52,188 nucleotides of DNA from a virus. The notes below the pieces were generated by a model that was not told the origin of the DNA, ran no database searches, and worked only from the letters and a program-made list of their open reading frames with translations. The DNA lies in IMG/VR virus record IMGVR_UViG_3300047546_002180, positions 1 to 52,188 of that record, one strand, 5' to 3'. Shown here piece after piece: positions 7,014 through 12,967 of the stretch; the first letter of the stretch is position 1, and each line of letters begins with the position of its first letter. The translations under genes were made by a program, and so were the position numbers.

Positions 7014-7382
7014 ATGACTGATTTCGTTTGGACTGATTATTCACGAGGTTTTCGTGGTGGGGAATTTACTTCTGCGCCGATTGTTGTTTTTGACGAAGAT
7101 GGAGAAAAAACTACTCTGATGTTTACCGTCAAAGAATACACTTCGGAAGATACAGATTATTTTGGTGTAGAGGTTGCAAAGTGGTATCTCGAAGTAGAAA
7201 TTGTCGATACTAAAAAAATCGGCGACATGCAGGAATACGACACTGCACGAACTTATGGGCTCGGCGACGACTTTTCGCGAGCTGATTATGCTAAAGAGTT
7301 TGCAGATTTTGTTCTGCAATCTTACAAAACTCATCAGTCTTTGGCAGTTATGCCCGTGGCTGTTCTTGACGGTTATCAGTAA
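7014..7382 (+). CDS. Uncharacterised protein
   Basis: 122 residues from ATG at 7014, preceded by TTCATCTTTTAGAAAA. Acidic with strand-rich N-terminal half (APIVVFDEDGEKTTLMFTV) and a helical C-terminal half. No domain recognised. Second gene of the promoter 6 unit. Confidence 0.7.
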   Translation: MTDFVWTDYSRGFRGGEFTSAPIVVFDEDGEKTTLMFTVKEYTSEDTDYFGVEVAKWYLEVEIVDTKKIGDMQEYDTARTYGLGDDFSRADYAKEFADFVLQSYKTHQSLAVMPVAVLDGYQ

Positions 7383-7393
7383 TTATTTTCATC

Positions 7394-7720
7394 ATGATTA
7401 AATTTCCAAGCAAAAGAGACTGTCAAGTGCTTTGGGTTTTTGCAGCACTTGAAAGATTGCAGAATCTAGGGATGATTGGCGGGGCAAATTACAGTCTCAC
7501 GCCCGATGGAATTGATCTGTTCATCGAAATTGATGAGCATCGTGACGTACTTTTTGACAGCGAGCGTGATTTTGATCTGGCAGTGACACTTGTATGTCGC
7601 GACAAAAATCCTGATCACTCAGAAGAAGACATTGCTGGAATAATACAAGTTGTTAGAGATTTTCGCGATCGACGCGAAGATCTTGTAAAGTTTGCTCTTA
7701 ATGAAATTGTCAACAAATGA
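7394..7720 (+). CDS. Uncharacterised protein
   Basis: 108 residues. N-terminal helix (CQVLWVFAALERLQNLGM) followed by a strand-like section and an acidic helical C-terminus. No family recognised. Eleven bases after the previous gene. Confidence 0.7.
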   Translation: MIKFPSKRDCQVLWVFAALERLQNLGMIGGANYSLTPDGIDLFIEIDEHRDVLFDSERDFDLAVTLVCRDKNPDHSEEDIAGIIQVVRDFRDRREDLVKFALNEIVNK

Positions 7721-7755
7721 ATGCTCGCATGAAAAACTTGTATTCCTTCTCAAAA

Positions 7756-7914
7756 ATGAAAACGTTCAGAATTCTTTTTGAGCGCAACGATCATTCGGGC
7801 AAAATAGGATGGACAACAATCGAAGAATGTTATGACATGGATGAAGCTGTTTCTTATTTTCAAAAGCATTTCCCCGAGCAGGAAATTATTCAAGTGCGAG
7901 AAATTGCTGAGTGA
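7756..7914 (+). CDS. Small uncharacterised protein
   Basis: 52 residues from ATG at 7756 (MKTFRILFERNDHSGKIGW...), chosen because the preceding TTCCTTCTCAAAA matches the leaders of neighbouring genes. A longer 65-residue reading starts at 7717 with an ATGA overlap to the previous stop and cannot be excluded. The compact beta-alpha layout ending FPEQEIIQVREIAE looks like a complete small domain of unknown role. Confidence 0.6.
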   Translation: MKTFRILFERNDHSGKIGWTTIEECYDMDEAVSYFQKHFPEQEIIQVREIAE

Positions 7915-8071
7915 GAGCTGATTGCTCGCCTCAGGGATTCTTTCAGCGCCGCTCAGAAGCCTCTGGAAGCCCGTTGTTTTGCCCGGCAGGTATCTTTCCC
8001 GCCCGAGGCAGTTTCGACGGCTCTCAGGGGCTTTTCCGCGAGGGCTAAAAGGTGACTGCATTTAAGAAAAA
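7915..8071 (+). other. GC-rich structured non-coding spacer
   Basis: A 157-bp island of high GC between AT-rich genes, with no convincing ORF. Pairings include GCCTCaGGG with CCCgcccGAGGC across most of the spacer and GCtCTC with GAGgGC near 8020-8047. It has no T-run terminator. Composition resembles the spacer at 3572-3766. A structured RNA is possible; I cannot assign a class. Confidence 0.4.
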
Positions 8072-8533
8072 ATGAGATTCTTCACTGCTGCAGAAGTTCA
8101 AAGAAGATTGCGTGCAACAAAAACTTATTTGATGAAGTATAGAAATCAAAGAATTAAATTTCTGTGCTCGCACAATCTCCCCAGACTTGAACTTTTGTAT
8201 TACGACGCAGAAGATGAAATGAATTTTATTTGTGCGAGTGAGTTGAAAGAAGATGCGTTTAAGAAGGTTGTACGAGAGAATCTAGATTTATTTGCTGATG
8301 AAAATAATTACAAGCACATGAGTTTATCTGATTATGTAGATTCTCATTGTGCGCAACTTCAACAGCTATTTACTTTTACGTGTTTTTATTTATGTGATAC
8401 GCAAGGAAAAAATTTGTTCAAGGTGATAATTTGTCTCGGGAGTTTACATCATGCGCCGAGACTTCTTTATCGCGATGAGCTGTTAAATAGAACGTATTAT
8501 GAAAAATTAGTTGCTTATGATGATTTGCAGTGA
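8072..8533 (+). CDS. Uncharacterised protein
   Basis: 153 residues from an ATG preceded by TTTAAGAAAAA. Basic helical N-terminus (AEVQRRLRATKTYLMKYRNQR), then a mixed region with several Cys. No domain recognised. It stands alone between the GC-rich spacer and promoter 7, and uses more A/T-ending codons than its neighbours. Confidence 0.7.
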   Translation: MRFFTAAEVQRRLRATKTYLMKYRNQRIKFLCSHNLPRLELLYYDAEDEMNFICASELKEDAFKKVVRENLDLFADENNYKHMSLSDYVDSHCAQLQQLFTFTCFYLCDTQGKNLFKVIICLGSLHHAPRLLYRDELLNRTYYEKLVAYDDLQ

Positions 8534-8561
8534 GTGCTCGTTCCTTGCAAAAACTGGTGTC

Positions 8562-8634
8562 GAAATTTACTTGACATGCGATCCTTGAGGGCTTACAATG
8601 TAGGAGTCGGAAGGGAAAGAAATTTCTTTTTCGA
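8562..8634 (+). promoter_or_regulatory. Left-arm promoter 7 with 12-bp 5' stem-loop
   Basis: GAAATTTACTTGACA with TTGACA at 8571-8576, 17-bp spacer, TACAAT at 8594-8599. From 8607 the sequence TCGGAAGGGAAA pairs fully (with three G-T pairs) with TTTCTTTTTCGA at 8623-8634 around a GAAA tetraloop, so the transcript again begins with a hairpin. Confidence 0.85.
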
Positions 8635-8666
8635 TCACAACTGAATCTTTCGCTTTTCAAAAAATC

Positions 8667-9026
8667 ATGAGCAATCAGCAGCTTTTTGGTCTTGGCGAAA
8701 TTGCACTCGTCGCCACCAAGACTTTTCGTTACAAAGATCAATTTTCGTTCAGGTATTATTTCAACACTTGGAAAAAGGTTGAGCACTGCGGTGAAAATTG
8801 CGTTCTGTTTGAGCGTTTTTATGTTCATGCAGAAGCTGTTGACATTGCGTACAAAATTGCAGTGCAGCATCTTTATCGTGAGCTGAACGAAAAAGTTGAC
8901 GGCGCTGAACTTATTTCTGACTCGCTTGTTTTTGTTGGTGACAAACAGTACGAGGTCTCGCTGAATGTTCAGCACGAAGAAGTAATTTTCGATGACGCAG
9001 AGGATTTCGCTTATTGCTGTGATTGA
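8667..9026 (+). CDS. Uncharacterised protein
   Basis: 119 residues, first gene after promoter 7. Mixed alpha/beta, with an aromatic section (FSFRYYFNTWKKVEHCG) and an acidic C-terminus. The ATG follows CTTTTCAAAAAATC with no Shine-Dalgarno site. No family recognised. Confidence 0.7.
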   Translation: MSNQQLFGLGEIALVATKTFRYKDQFSFRYYFNTWKKVEHCGENCVLFERFYVHAEAVDIAYKIAVQHLYRELNEKVDGAELISDSLVFVGDKQYEVSLNVQHEEVIFDDAEDFAYCCD

Positions 9027-9065
9027 TTTCTGATCATTTCTAACTTTTCACATCGCAAACAGAAA

Positions 9066-9326
9066 ATGAACTATCGCGCCCCTTTGTTTCTCAACGACAA
9101 AAAAGAAGTTGACTACGATGTTTGGCAGCTTCTGACAGATGCGCAAAAAGCAAAACTTTGCACTTGGGCAATGATTCTTGAGGTGCAAGTCAAAGAAATG
9201 CTTGCTGATGCAAAGTTTATGGTTGAGCAAATTAACTCTGACAGCCAAGAAGTTTTCTTGTTCGGAATGTTGCCGAACTGCAAACTTTATGGGTGTGTTG
9301 CGCCCGATGGTTCTTCTCACACTTAA
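9066..9326 (+). CDS. Uncharacterised protein
   Basis: 86 residues, starting MNYRAPLFLNDKKEVDYDVW after a CACATCGCAAACAGAAA leader. Mostly helical, with Ala/Lys/Glu-rich centre and a Gly/Cys-containing tail. No domain recognised. Part of the promoter 7 unit. Confidence 0.7.
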   Translation: MNYRAPLFLNDKKEVDYDVWQLLTDAQKAKLCTWAMILEVQVKEMLADAKFMVEQINSDSQEVFLFGMLPNCKLYGCVAPDGSSHT

Positions 9327-9346
9327 TTTTCACTCGCATTAGAAAA

Positions 9347-9481
9347 ATGATTGATCACGAACAACTTGCGCAAGAGTCACAACTTTTCCCGTGGCTCGAT
9401 TCTGATTGCATGAGCGATAGTTTCATCGAAGAAGACTTTTTCGATGAAGCAAATCTTTTTGATGAAATGGACGAGGATTGA
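9347..9481 (+). CDS. Small highly acidic protein
   Basis: 44 residues from ATG at 9347, after the leader CTCGCATTAGAAAA. About a third of the residues are Asp or Glu (FIEEDFFDEANLFDEMDED at the C-terminus). Such very acidic small phage proteins sometimes act as DNA mimics or bind host regulators, but nothing here shows which; function unknown. Confidence 0.6.
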   Translation: MIDHEQLAQESQLFPWLDSDCMSDSFIEEDFFDEANLFDEMDED

Positions 9482-9485
9482 TCTT

Positions 9486-9647
9486 ATGTATTTTATCAAT
9501 CGTCAATCTAATAACTATCACGAAACTGTTGATGAGTATGAAACAAAAGCAGAGGCGTTGAAAGTTTTGCCCGAGTATCAATTCTCTGAACACGGGCGAG
9601 CTTTTTATTATGTTAGTCAAGTTTCTCAAAACAACTGGAAAAATTGA
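9486..9647 (+). CDS. Small uncharacterised protein
   Basis: 53 residues from ATG at 9486, four bases after the previous stop. Aromatic and polar (MYFINRQSNNYHETVDEYE...). Compact beta-alpha layout, no family recognised. Confidence 0.6.
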   Translation: MYFINRQSNNYHETVDEYETKAEALKVLPEYQFSEHGRAFYYVSQVSQNNWKN

Positions 9648-9649
9648 TC

Positions 9650-9997
9650 ATGAACAAAGAAATTAAAGCTCGCTGGGTTGAAGCATTGCGTTCTGGAAAT
9701 TATGAACAGGGTAGATACAACTTGCGACATCAAAATCAATTTTGTTGCTTAGGAGTTTTGTGCGATGTAGTAAAAGATGAAGTGGGTTGTAATTGGTTGC
9801 CCGCGCAAGATGATTTCAGTGGTTACAGATTTGATGAGGCCGATGAAATTTTGCCCAAGGTCGTAGCTGAATACGCGGACTTACAACTTTCGCCCAGACT
9901 CAAAACTTCTCAAGGCGTAGTTGAAATTGCAAATCTAAATGATTCGGCTGAGTATTCTTTTGAGCAACTAGCAGATTTGATTGAGGAGCAATTTTAA
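9650..9997 (+). CDS. Conserved phage hypothetical protein (WVEALRSGxYxQG, CCLGVLCD)
   Basis: 115 residues from ATG at 9650. It carries a well-known but uncharacterised phage signature: WVEALRSGNYEQGRYNL near the N-terminus, FCCLGVLCDVV in the first third, ANLND in the last third and a C-terminal FEQLADLIEE helix. Two adjacent Cys and a third Cys four residues on could bind metal. It is the last gene before the left-arm terminator. Confidence 0.8.
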   Translation: MNKEIKARWVEALRSGNYEQGRYNLRHQNQFCCLGVLCDVVKDEVGCNWLPAQDDFSGYRFDEADEILPKVVAEYADLQLSPRLKTSQGVVEIANLNDSAEYSFEQLADLIEEQF

Positions 9998-10064
9998 TGA
10001 TGTGATTGTTATTTTGTAAGTAACAGGAAATTAGGGACTTTCACGCCTCGCCCAACGGCGCAGA

Positions 10065-10090
10065 AACCTCGCTCAGCGCGAGGTTTTTTT
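10065..10090 (+). terminator. Rho-independent terminator of the left arm
   Basis: Perfect 8-bp stem AACCTCGC/GCGAGGTT (10065-10072/10078-10085), 5-base loop, continuing into seven T. It separates the accessory left arm from the packaging module. Confidence 0.92.
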
Positions 10091-10180
10091 GTGCTTGCAA
10101 CTTGTTGTTGCTCGCACAAGCTTTTTTATTGCGCCCGAGCTTTTCGTGTGATACTATCTTTTCACGCACTAACTCTTTTT

Positions 10181-10822
10181 ATGAGCGATCTTAACTTCTC
10201 TGATCAAGAAATCTTCTCTGATGATGATTCTGATTTACAAGATCTAAATGTTGAAGAATCGAATCTATTCGCGCAAGACTCTAACGCAATTTTGCATGAA
10301 CATCTTAATACAAAAAGTTTTTTTATTAGACAGGGTGGTGCAATTAATGAGAGTCAAAAAGAATTTGAATTGTTCGATTTCTACGCGAAGTGCGGTGGTG
10401 GTAGATCTTACAATTATATCAGCGCAATATTTAATTTGCAAGAGTCGAGAGTAGCTCAGATTGCAAAGAAAAATAATTGGGCACAACGTGTAGCTGATTA
10501 TGATCGTAATGAGTTTGCAAATAAATTACAGCTTGAGAAAGATGCAAGAGCAATTGAACATAAGCGCAAACTAGAAGAATATCGCTCTCAACAAGAATTT
10601 CTAGGGCGTGCTCTTTCTCATGATGCTGCAAAACTTGCGCAACTAGCTAATCGTACTTTAGATGAGTATCTAAATTCTGATCGCGCTTTAGATATGCGTG
10701 ACATTCCTAGCATTTTGAACAGCGCTGCAAAAGTTGCTGAAGTTGCAAAAAGTTTGCAATCTAATGCTCTGGGCGTTGATCAACTACTTATTGCACTTGA
10801 AGAAGCAGATTTCGATGAGTAA
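10181..10822 (+). CDS. Probable terminase small subunit
   Basis: 213 residues from ATG at 10181; an upstream reading from 10091 would begin in the terminator T run. After an acidic N-terminus, residues about 65-110 form a helix-turn-helix-like unit (FELFDFYAKCGGGRSYNYIS, then a second helix and NNWAQRVADYDRNE). The W..R...YD ending is a signature I associate with the DNA-binding domain of phage small terminases. A long charged coiled coil (LEKDARAIEHKRKLEEYR) follows, suited to oligomerisation. Position two genes upstream of the large subunit agrees. TerS sequences are very diverse, so the assignment rests on motif and position. Confidence 0.65.
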   Translation: MSDLNFSDQEIFSDDDSDLQDLNVEESNLFAQDSNAILHEHLNTKSFFIRQGGAINESQKEFELFDFYAKCGGGRSYNYISAIFNLQESRVAQIAKKNNWAQRVADYDRNEFANKLQLEKDARAIEHKRKLEEYRSQQEFLGRALSHDAAKLAQLANRTLDEYLNSDRALDMRDIPSILNSAAKVAEVAKSLQSNALGVDQLLIALEEADFDE

Positions 10823-11017
10823 TAGCTTTCGGAGTCGGCAAACATTTAATGTAGACGGCTTTTATCGTCTCTCATCTTTAGTTACTAAATATCCTAAATA
10901 AGTGTTCCCGAAATCGACTGCGCCGCAATAAGTTTCAGCCATGCTGCGATAGTATTTTCTCGCCGTTGCTCTAGTGAGCGACTGCGTTCTTATGTTGAGT
11001 CTAGAGCTTTCTCACTC

Positions 11018-11449
11018 ATGCCGAATTTTGCAGATCAGCGCGGAAAAGAAATGTTCAAAAACTTAATTGTTAAACGAAAAATACTAGGACTGACAACTTT
11101 TGACCTTGCGCTTTTTGGTTATTTGGCATTCATTTCTCGCAGCAGAGTTATTATTTCTGTCACCACAGCAGAACTTGCAGAGATAGTAGAAGAGCCCTAT
11201 CAGAAAGTTTCTGCATCTATTAAAAAATTCATTCATCTAGATTTATTAAAGAAAGTGAAATATAAAAACCATTCAGGCCTAATGATTTCACCATTGATAA
11301 TTAACAATGGCGGGATGAAAACAAAGACATTCAAGGTAAAATTATGGCAGGGCGAACTTAACATTCAACAACCAAAAGAAATTAAGTTTGAGCGAATTTA
11401 TCCCATTCAACGCAAATCTAAAAATGATGAAAATTTGCATTCATCTTAA
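11018..11449 (+). CDS. Winged-helix DNA-binding protein, RepL-like
   Basis: 143 residues. Residues about 25-95 look like a winged helix: FDLALFGYLAF (helix 1), VTTAELAEIVEEPYQKVSAS (turn and recognition helix), LLKKVKYKNHSGLMISPLII (wing and last strand). The final ISPLIINNGG segment resembles the end of the wing in plasmid RepL-type initiators. The C-terminal 40 residues are basic. The 195 bp upstream hold two small dyads and TAGTAT near 10950 but no clear promoter. Its 3' end runs directly into a long repeat array, so it may bind that array as a replication initiator or as a regulator; both are inference. Confidence 0.5.
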   Translation: MPNFADQRGKEMFKNLIVKRKILGLTTFDLALFGYLAFISRSRVIISVTTAELAEIVEEPYQKVSASIKKFIHLDLLKKVKYKNHSGLMISPLIINNGGMKTKTFKVKLWQGELNIQQPKEIKFERIYPIQRKSKNDENLHSS

Positions 11450-11750
11450 AATTTGCATTCATCTATAAAATTTCATTCATTCATAAATTTTGCATTCATC
11501 TATAAATTTGCATTCATCTAAAGTTTCGCATTCGCATAAATTTCACAGACGCGTAAATTTTATAAGTTGCATAAATTTTGCACTTGCGCAAATTTTGCAA
11601 GCGTGCTAAAATTTCACAGATGCTAAAATTTTACAATGTATAAAAATTATTGCAATTACAAAAGTTTTATAAATGCAAAAATTTTACAACTTACAAAAAT
11701 TATAAATGCAAACTGAATCTGTAAAGTATAAATAAATTTTGCAATGTGCT
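11431..11750 (+). repeat. Degenerate direct-repeat (iteron-like) array, AT-rich
   Basis: About 18 imperfect units of 15-20 bp based on AAATTTTGCATTCATCTAT, beginning inside the last codons of the 11018 gene. The first five units are close to each other (AAATTTGCATTCATCT core), later units drift while keeping AAATTT followed by TGC/CAC. Very low GC. This layout, next to a RepL-like gene, suggests a replication origin; a packaging (TerS-binding) site is the alternative because TerS and TerL flank it. Confidence 0.7.
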
Positions 11751-11807
11751 AAATGTTAAACAGCAATCGTTAAATGTTAAATAGTAATCGTTGTTTTATA
11801 CTTTACA
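11720..11807 (+). repeat. Perfect 13-bp inverted repeat around a tandem repeat pair
   Basis: TGTAAAGTATAAA at 11720-11732 is repeated inverted as TTTATACTTTACA at 11795-11807. Between the arms lie two adjacent 21-bp direct repeats at 11751-11771 and 11772-11792, differing at two positions, each of the form AAATGTTAAA...ATCGTT. Such a nested dyad at the end of an iteron array is typical of initiator or partition binding sites. Confidence 0.75.
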
Positions 11808-11882
11808 CTTTACTGATTCTATAATTGATGCAAACTAGCTAACAGTGTGACAGCTTGCTAACTTGCACAGCGTGGTGTGGAT

Positions 11883-11955
11883 GGGTCCCGATCGGTGCTG
11901 TAGGATTGGCGCAAGCCGGAAGGAACCCGGCCCCCAAACAATCCGATAGGACCCA
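11883..11955 (+). ncRNA. Structured 5' leader of the GC-rich island
   Basis: Three nested helices: TGGGTCC/GGACCCA (11882-11888/11949-11955), GGATTG/CAATCC (11903-11908/11939-11944) and GCCGG/CCGGC (11915-11919/11927-11931). The 3' arm of the outer helix contains the AGGACC that serves as ribosome binding site for the ATG at 11959, so folding would hide it. GTAGG and GGAAGGAAC in the middle recall the core of the cyanobacterial glnA/Downstream-peptide riboswitch class, but the match is partial. TATAAT at 11820-11825 is a candidate -10. Confidence 0.5.
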
Positions 11956-11958
11956 CAG

Positions 11959-12477
11959 ATGACCCGCACCAACAAAGCCGCCGCCGCTTCCCCCGCTCCC
12001 GAGAACGGCAACAACCGCCGTCCCCTGCCCACCGGCAAAGCCGGCCCGGTCCGCACCGTGAAGGCAGAGTCCGGCGCTGATCTCACTGACGACGCCATCG
12101 CCGCGCTACTGGCCAACGCGATGGTGGAGAAGGTCAAGCCGGCCCGCGCCGCCGCCAGCCCCCGCGTTACCCTGACCGCCGAGGCGGCCGCCACGTTCGC
12201 CGCGATGGGGTGGAACGCCCCCCGCGTTGACCACACCCACACGTGGAAGCACAACGCCGAGCAGACCCGCTTCAACGAGTGCAAGGGATCCCGCCCTTAC
12301 ACCGTCGCCGTGCAGCTCCTGCAGTCCGGCCCGCTCACCCTTGAGACCCTCGGCCGTATCTGGCTCCGCAACGGCAACGAGCCTGCCAAGCTGAACGCCA
12401 TTGCCAAGCAGCTTGCCAACCGTGCCGGCTGCCCCGTGCAGCAGATCGGCGACCGTTTGCAGCTGGTGACCGCCTGA
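11959..12477 (+). CDS. Uncharacterised GC-rich protein, possible C-terminal winged helix
   Basis: 172 residues. The first about 60 are Ala/Pro-rich and probably disordered; the C-terminal 65 (SRPYTVAVQLLQSGPLTLET, then an ANRAGCPVQQIGDRLQLV strand) resemble a small winged-helix domain, so DNA binding is a possibility. Codons end almost always in C or G, unlike all neighbours, and unlike them the gene has a clear AGGA site. This points to recent acquisition from a GC-rich phage or host. Confidence 0.7.
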   Translation: MTRTNKAAAASPAPENGNNRRPLPTGKAGPVRTVKAESGADLTDDAIAALLANAMVEKVKPARAAASPRVTLTAEAAATFAAMGWNAPRVDHTHTWKHNAEQTRFNECKGSRPYTVAVQLLQSGPLTLETLGRIWLRNGNEPAKLNAIAKQLANRAGCPVQQIGDRLQLVTA

Positions 12478-12498
12478 CGCATCACGACCACGACCACC

Positions 12499-12519
12499 AG
12501 GGGCCGCACCCCGGCCCCT
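12499..12519 (+). terminator. GC-rich hairpin between the two island genes
   Basis: Perfect 8-bp stem AGGGGCCG/CGGCCCCT with a CACCC loop, 22 bases after the stop of the 11959 gene. No T run follows, so it may limit readthrough or 3' decay rather than act as a simple terminator. Confidence 0.4.
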
Positions 12520-12542
12520 CAACCACACACCGACAGGACCCC

Positions 12543-12731
12543 ATGCCTCGCATCCTCTCAGCCATCGCAGCCGCCACCCTTACCGTTACCCTCAGTGCCG
12601 GCATGATCGAAACCACCCGCACCATTGACCGCGCCCTCGCATGGCACGCCTGCCTGACCGAACAACAACGGGCCGGCCTTTATAAAGAGTCGCACGCTAT
12701 CTGTAGAGGCAAACTACAAAACAACGTCTAA
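12543..12731 (+). CDS. Small exported or membrane-anchored protein
   Basis: 62 residues after GACAGGACCCC, a Shine-Dalgarno arrangement almost identical to that of the 11959 gene. The N-terminal hydrophobic stretch (ILSAIAAATLTVTLSAGM) is a signal peptide or membrane anchor; the rest is polar with two Cys. GC-rich at its start, but the last about 15 codons revert to AT-rich usage, so the right boundary of the acquired segment lies inside the gene. Confidence 0.6.
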   Translation: MPRILSAIAAATLTVTLSAGMIETTRTIDRALAWHACLTEQQRAGLYKESHAICRGKLQNNV

Positions 12732-12747
12732 CCGTTAAAAGTTAGAA

Positions 12748-12768
12748 CCCCCCGAAACTTACGGGGGG
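12748..12768 (+). terminator. Perfect hairpin after the GC-rich island
   Basis: CCCCCCG (12748-12754), loop AAACTTA, CGGGGGG (12762-12768), 17 bases after the stop at 12731. The nearest T run (eight T at 12812-12819) is 43 bases downstream, so termination here is uncertain. Confidence 0.5.
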
Positions 12769-12820
12769 TGACCACCTCGCCAGGAGGGGGGACACTACCC
12801 GTCAGCACAAATTTTTTTTG

Positions 12821-12829
12821 GCTATTCTG
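12821..12829 (+). promoter_or_regulatory. GCTAnnCTG element (candidate late promoter)
   Basis: GCTATTCTG, with TATTCT at 12823-12828 as the presumed -10, just after a run of eight T and 39 bases before the 31-residue ORF that precedes the large terminase. No -35 box is seen 16-18 bp upstream. Confidence 0.5.
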
Positions 12830-12867
12830 TGACCGAATACAAAATGTAACTGCATTTCTTTTTCTAT

Positions 12868-12963
12868 ATGAACCCAACACTTCAAGAAATAATAACTGTA
12901 ATGACGATCTATGTAATTGTATGCTGCATTGCCGTGTATATTATGTCCAAAATACTCGATTGA
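12868..12963 (+). CDS. 31-residue single-span membrane protein before the large terminase
   Basis: Short ORF starting MNPTLQEIITV and ending SKILD, with one hydrophobic span at about residues 8-26 (IITVMTIYVIVCCIAVYIM). Its stop at 12961-12963 lies four bases before the GTG of the terminase, suggesting coupled translation. No GC-rich island bias. The size, one clean transmembrane helix and exact fit in the gap make it credible, but I know no family; a small regulator of lysis or a membrane-docked packaging accessory are only guesses. Confidence 0.55.
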   Translation: MNPTLQEIITVMTIYVIVCCIAVYIMSKILD

Positions 12964-12967
12964 CTCA

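Noticed and set aside
11431-11750. CRISPR array
   Set aside because: Units are degenerate, of 15-20 bp with no unique spacers of constant length, and no Cas genes are near; iteron-like repeats fit better.
11835-12284. Minus-strand frame of 149 codons in the GC-rich island
   Set aside because: The + strand gene has a ribosome site and C/G-ending codons; the antisense frame is a by-product of GC3 bias.
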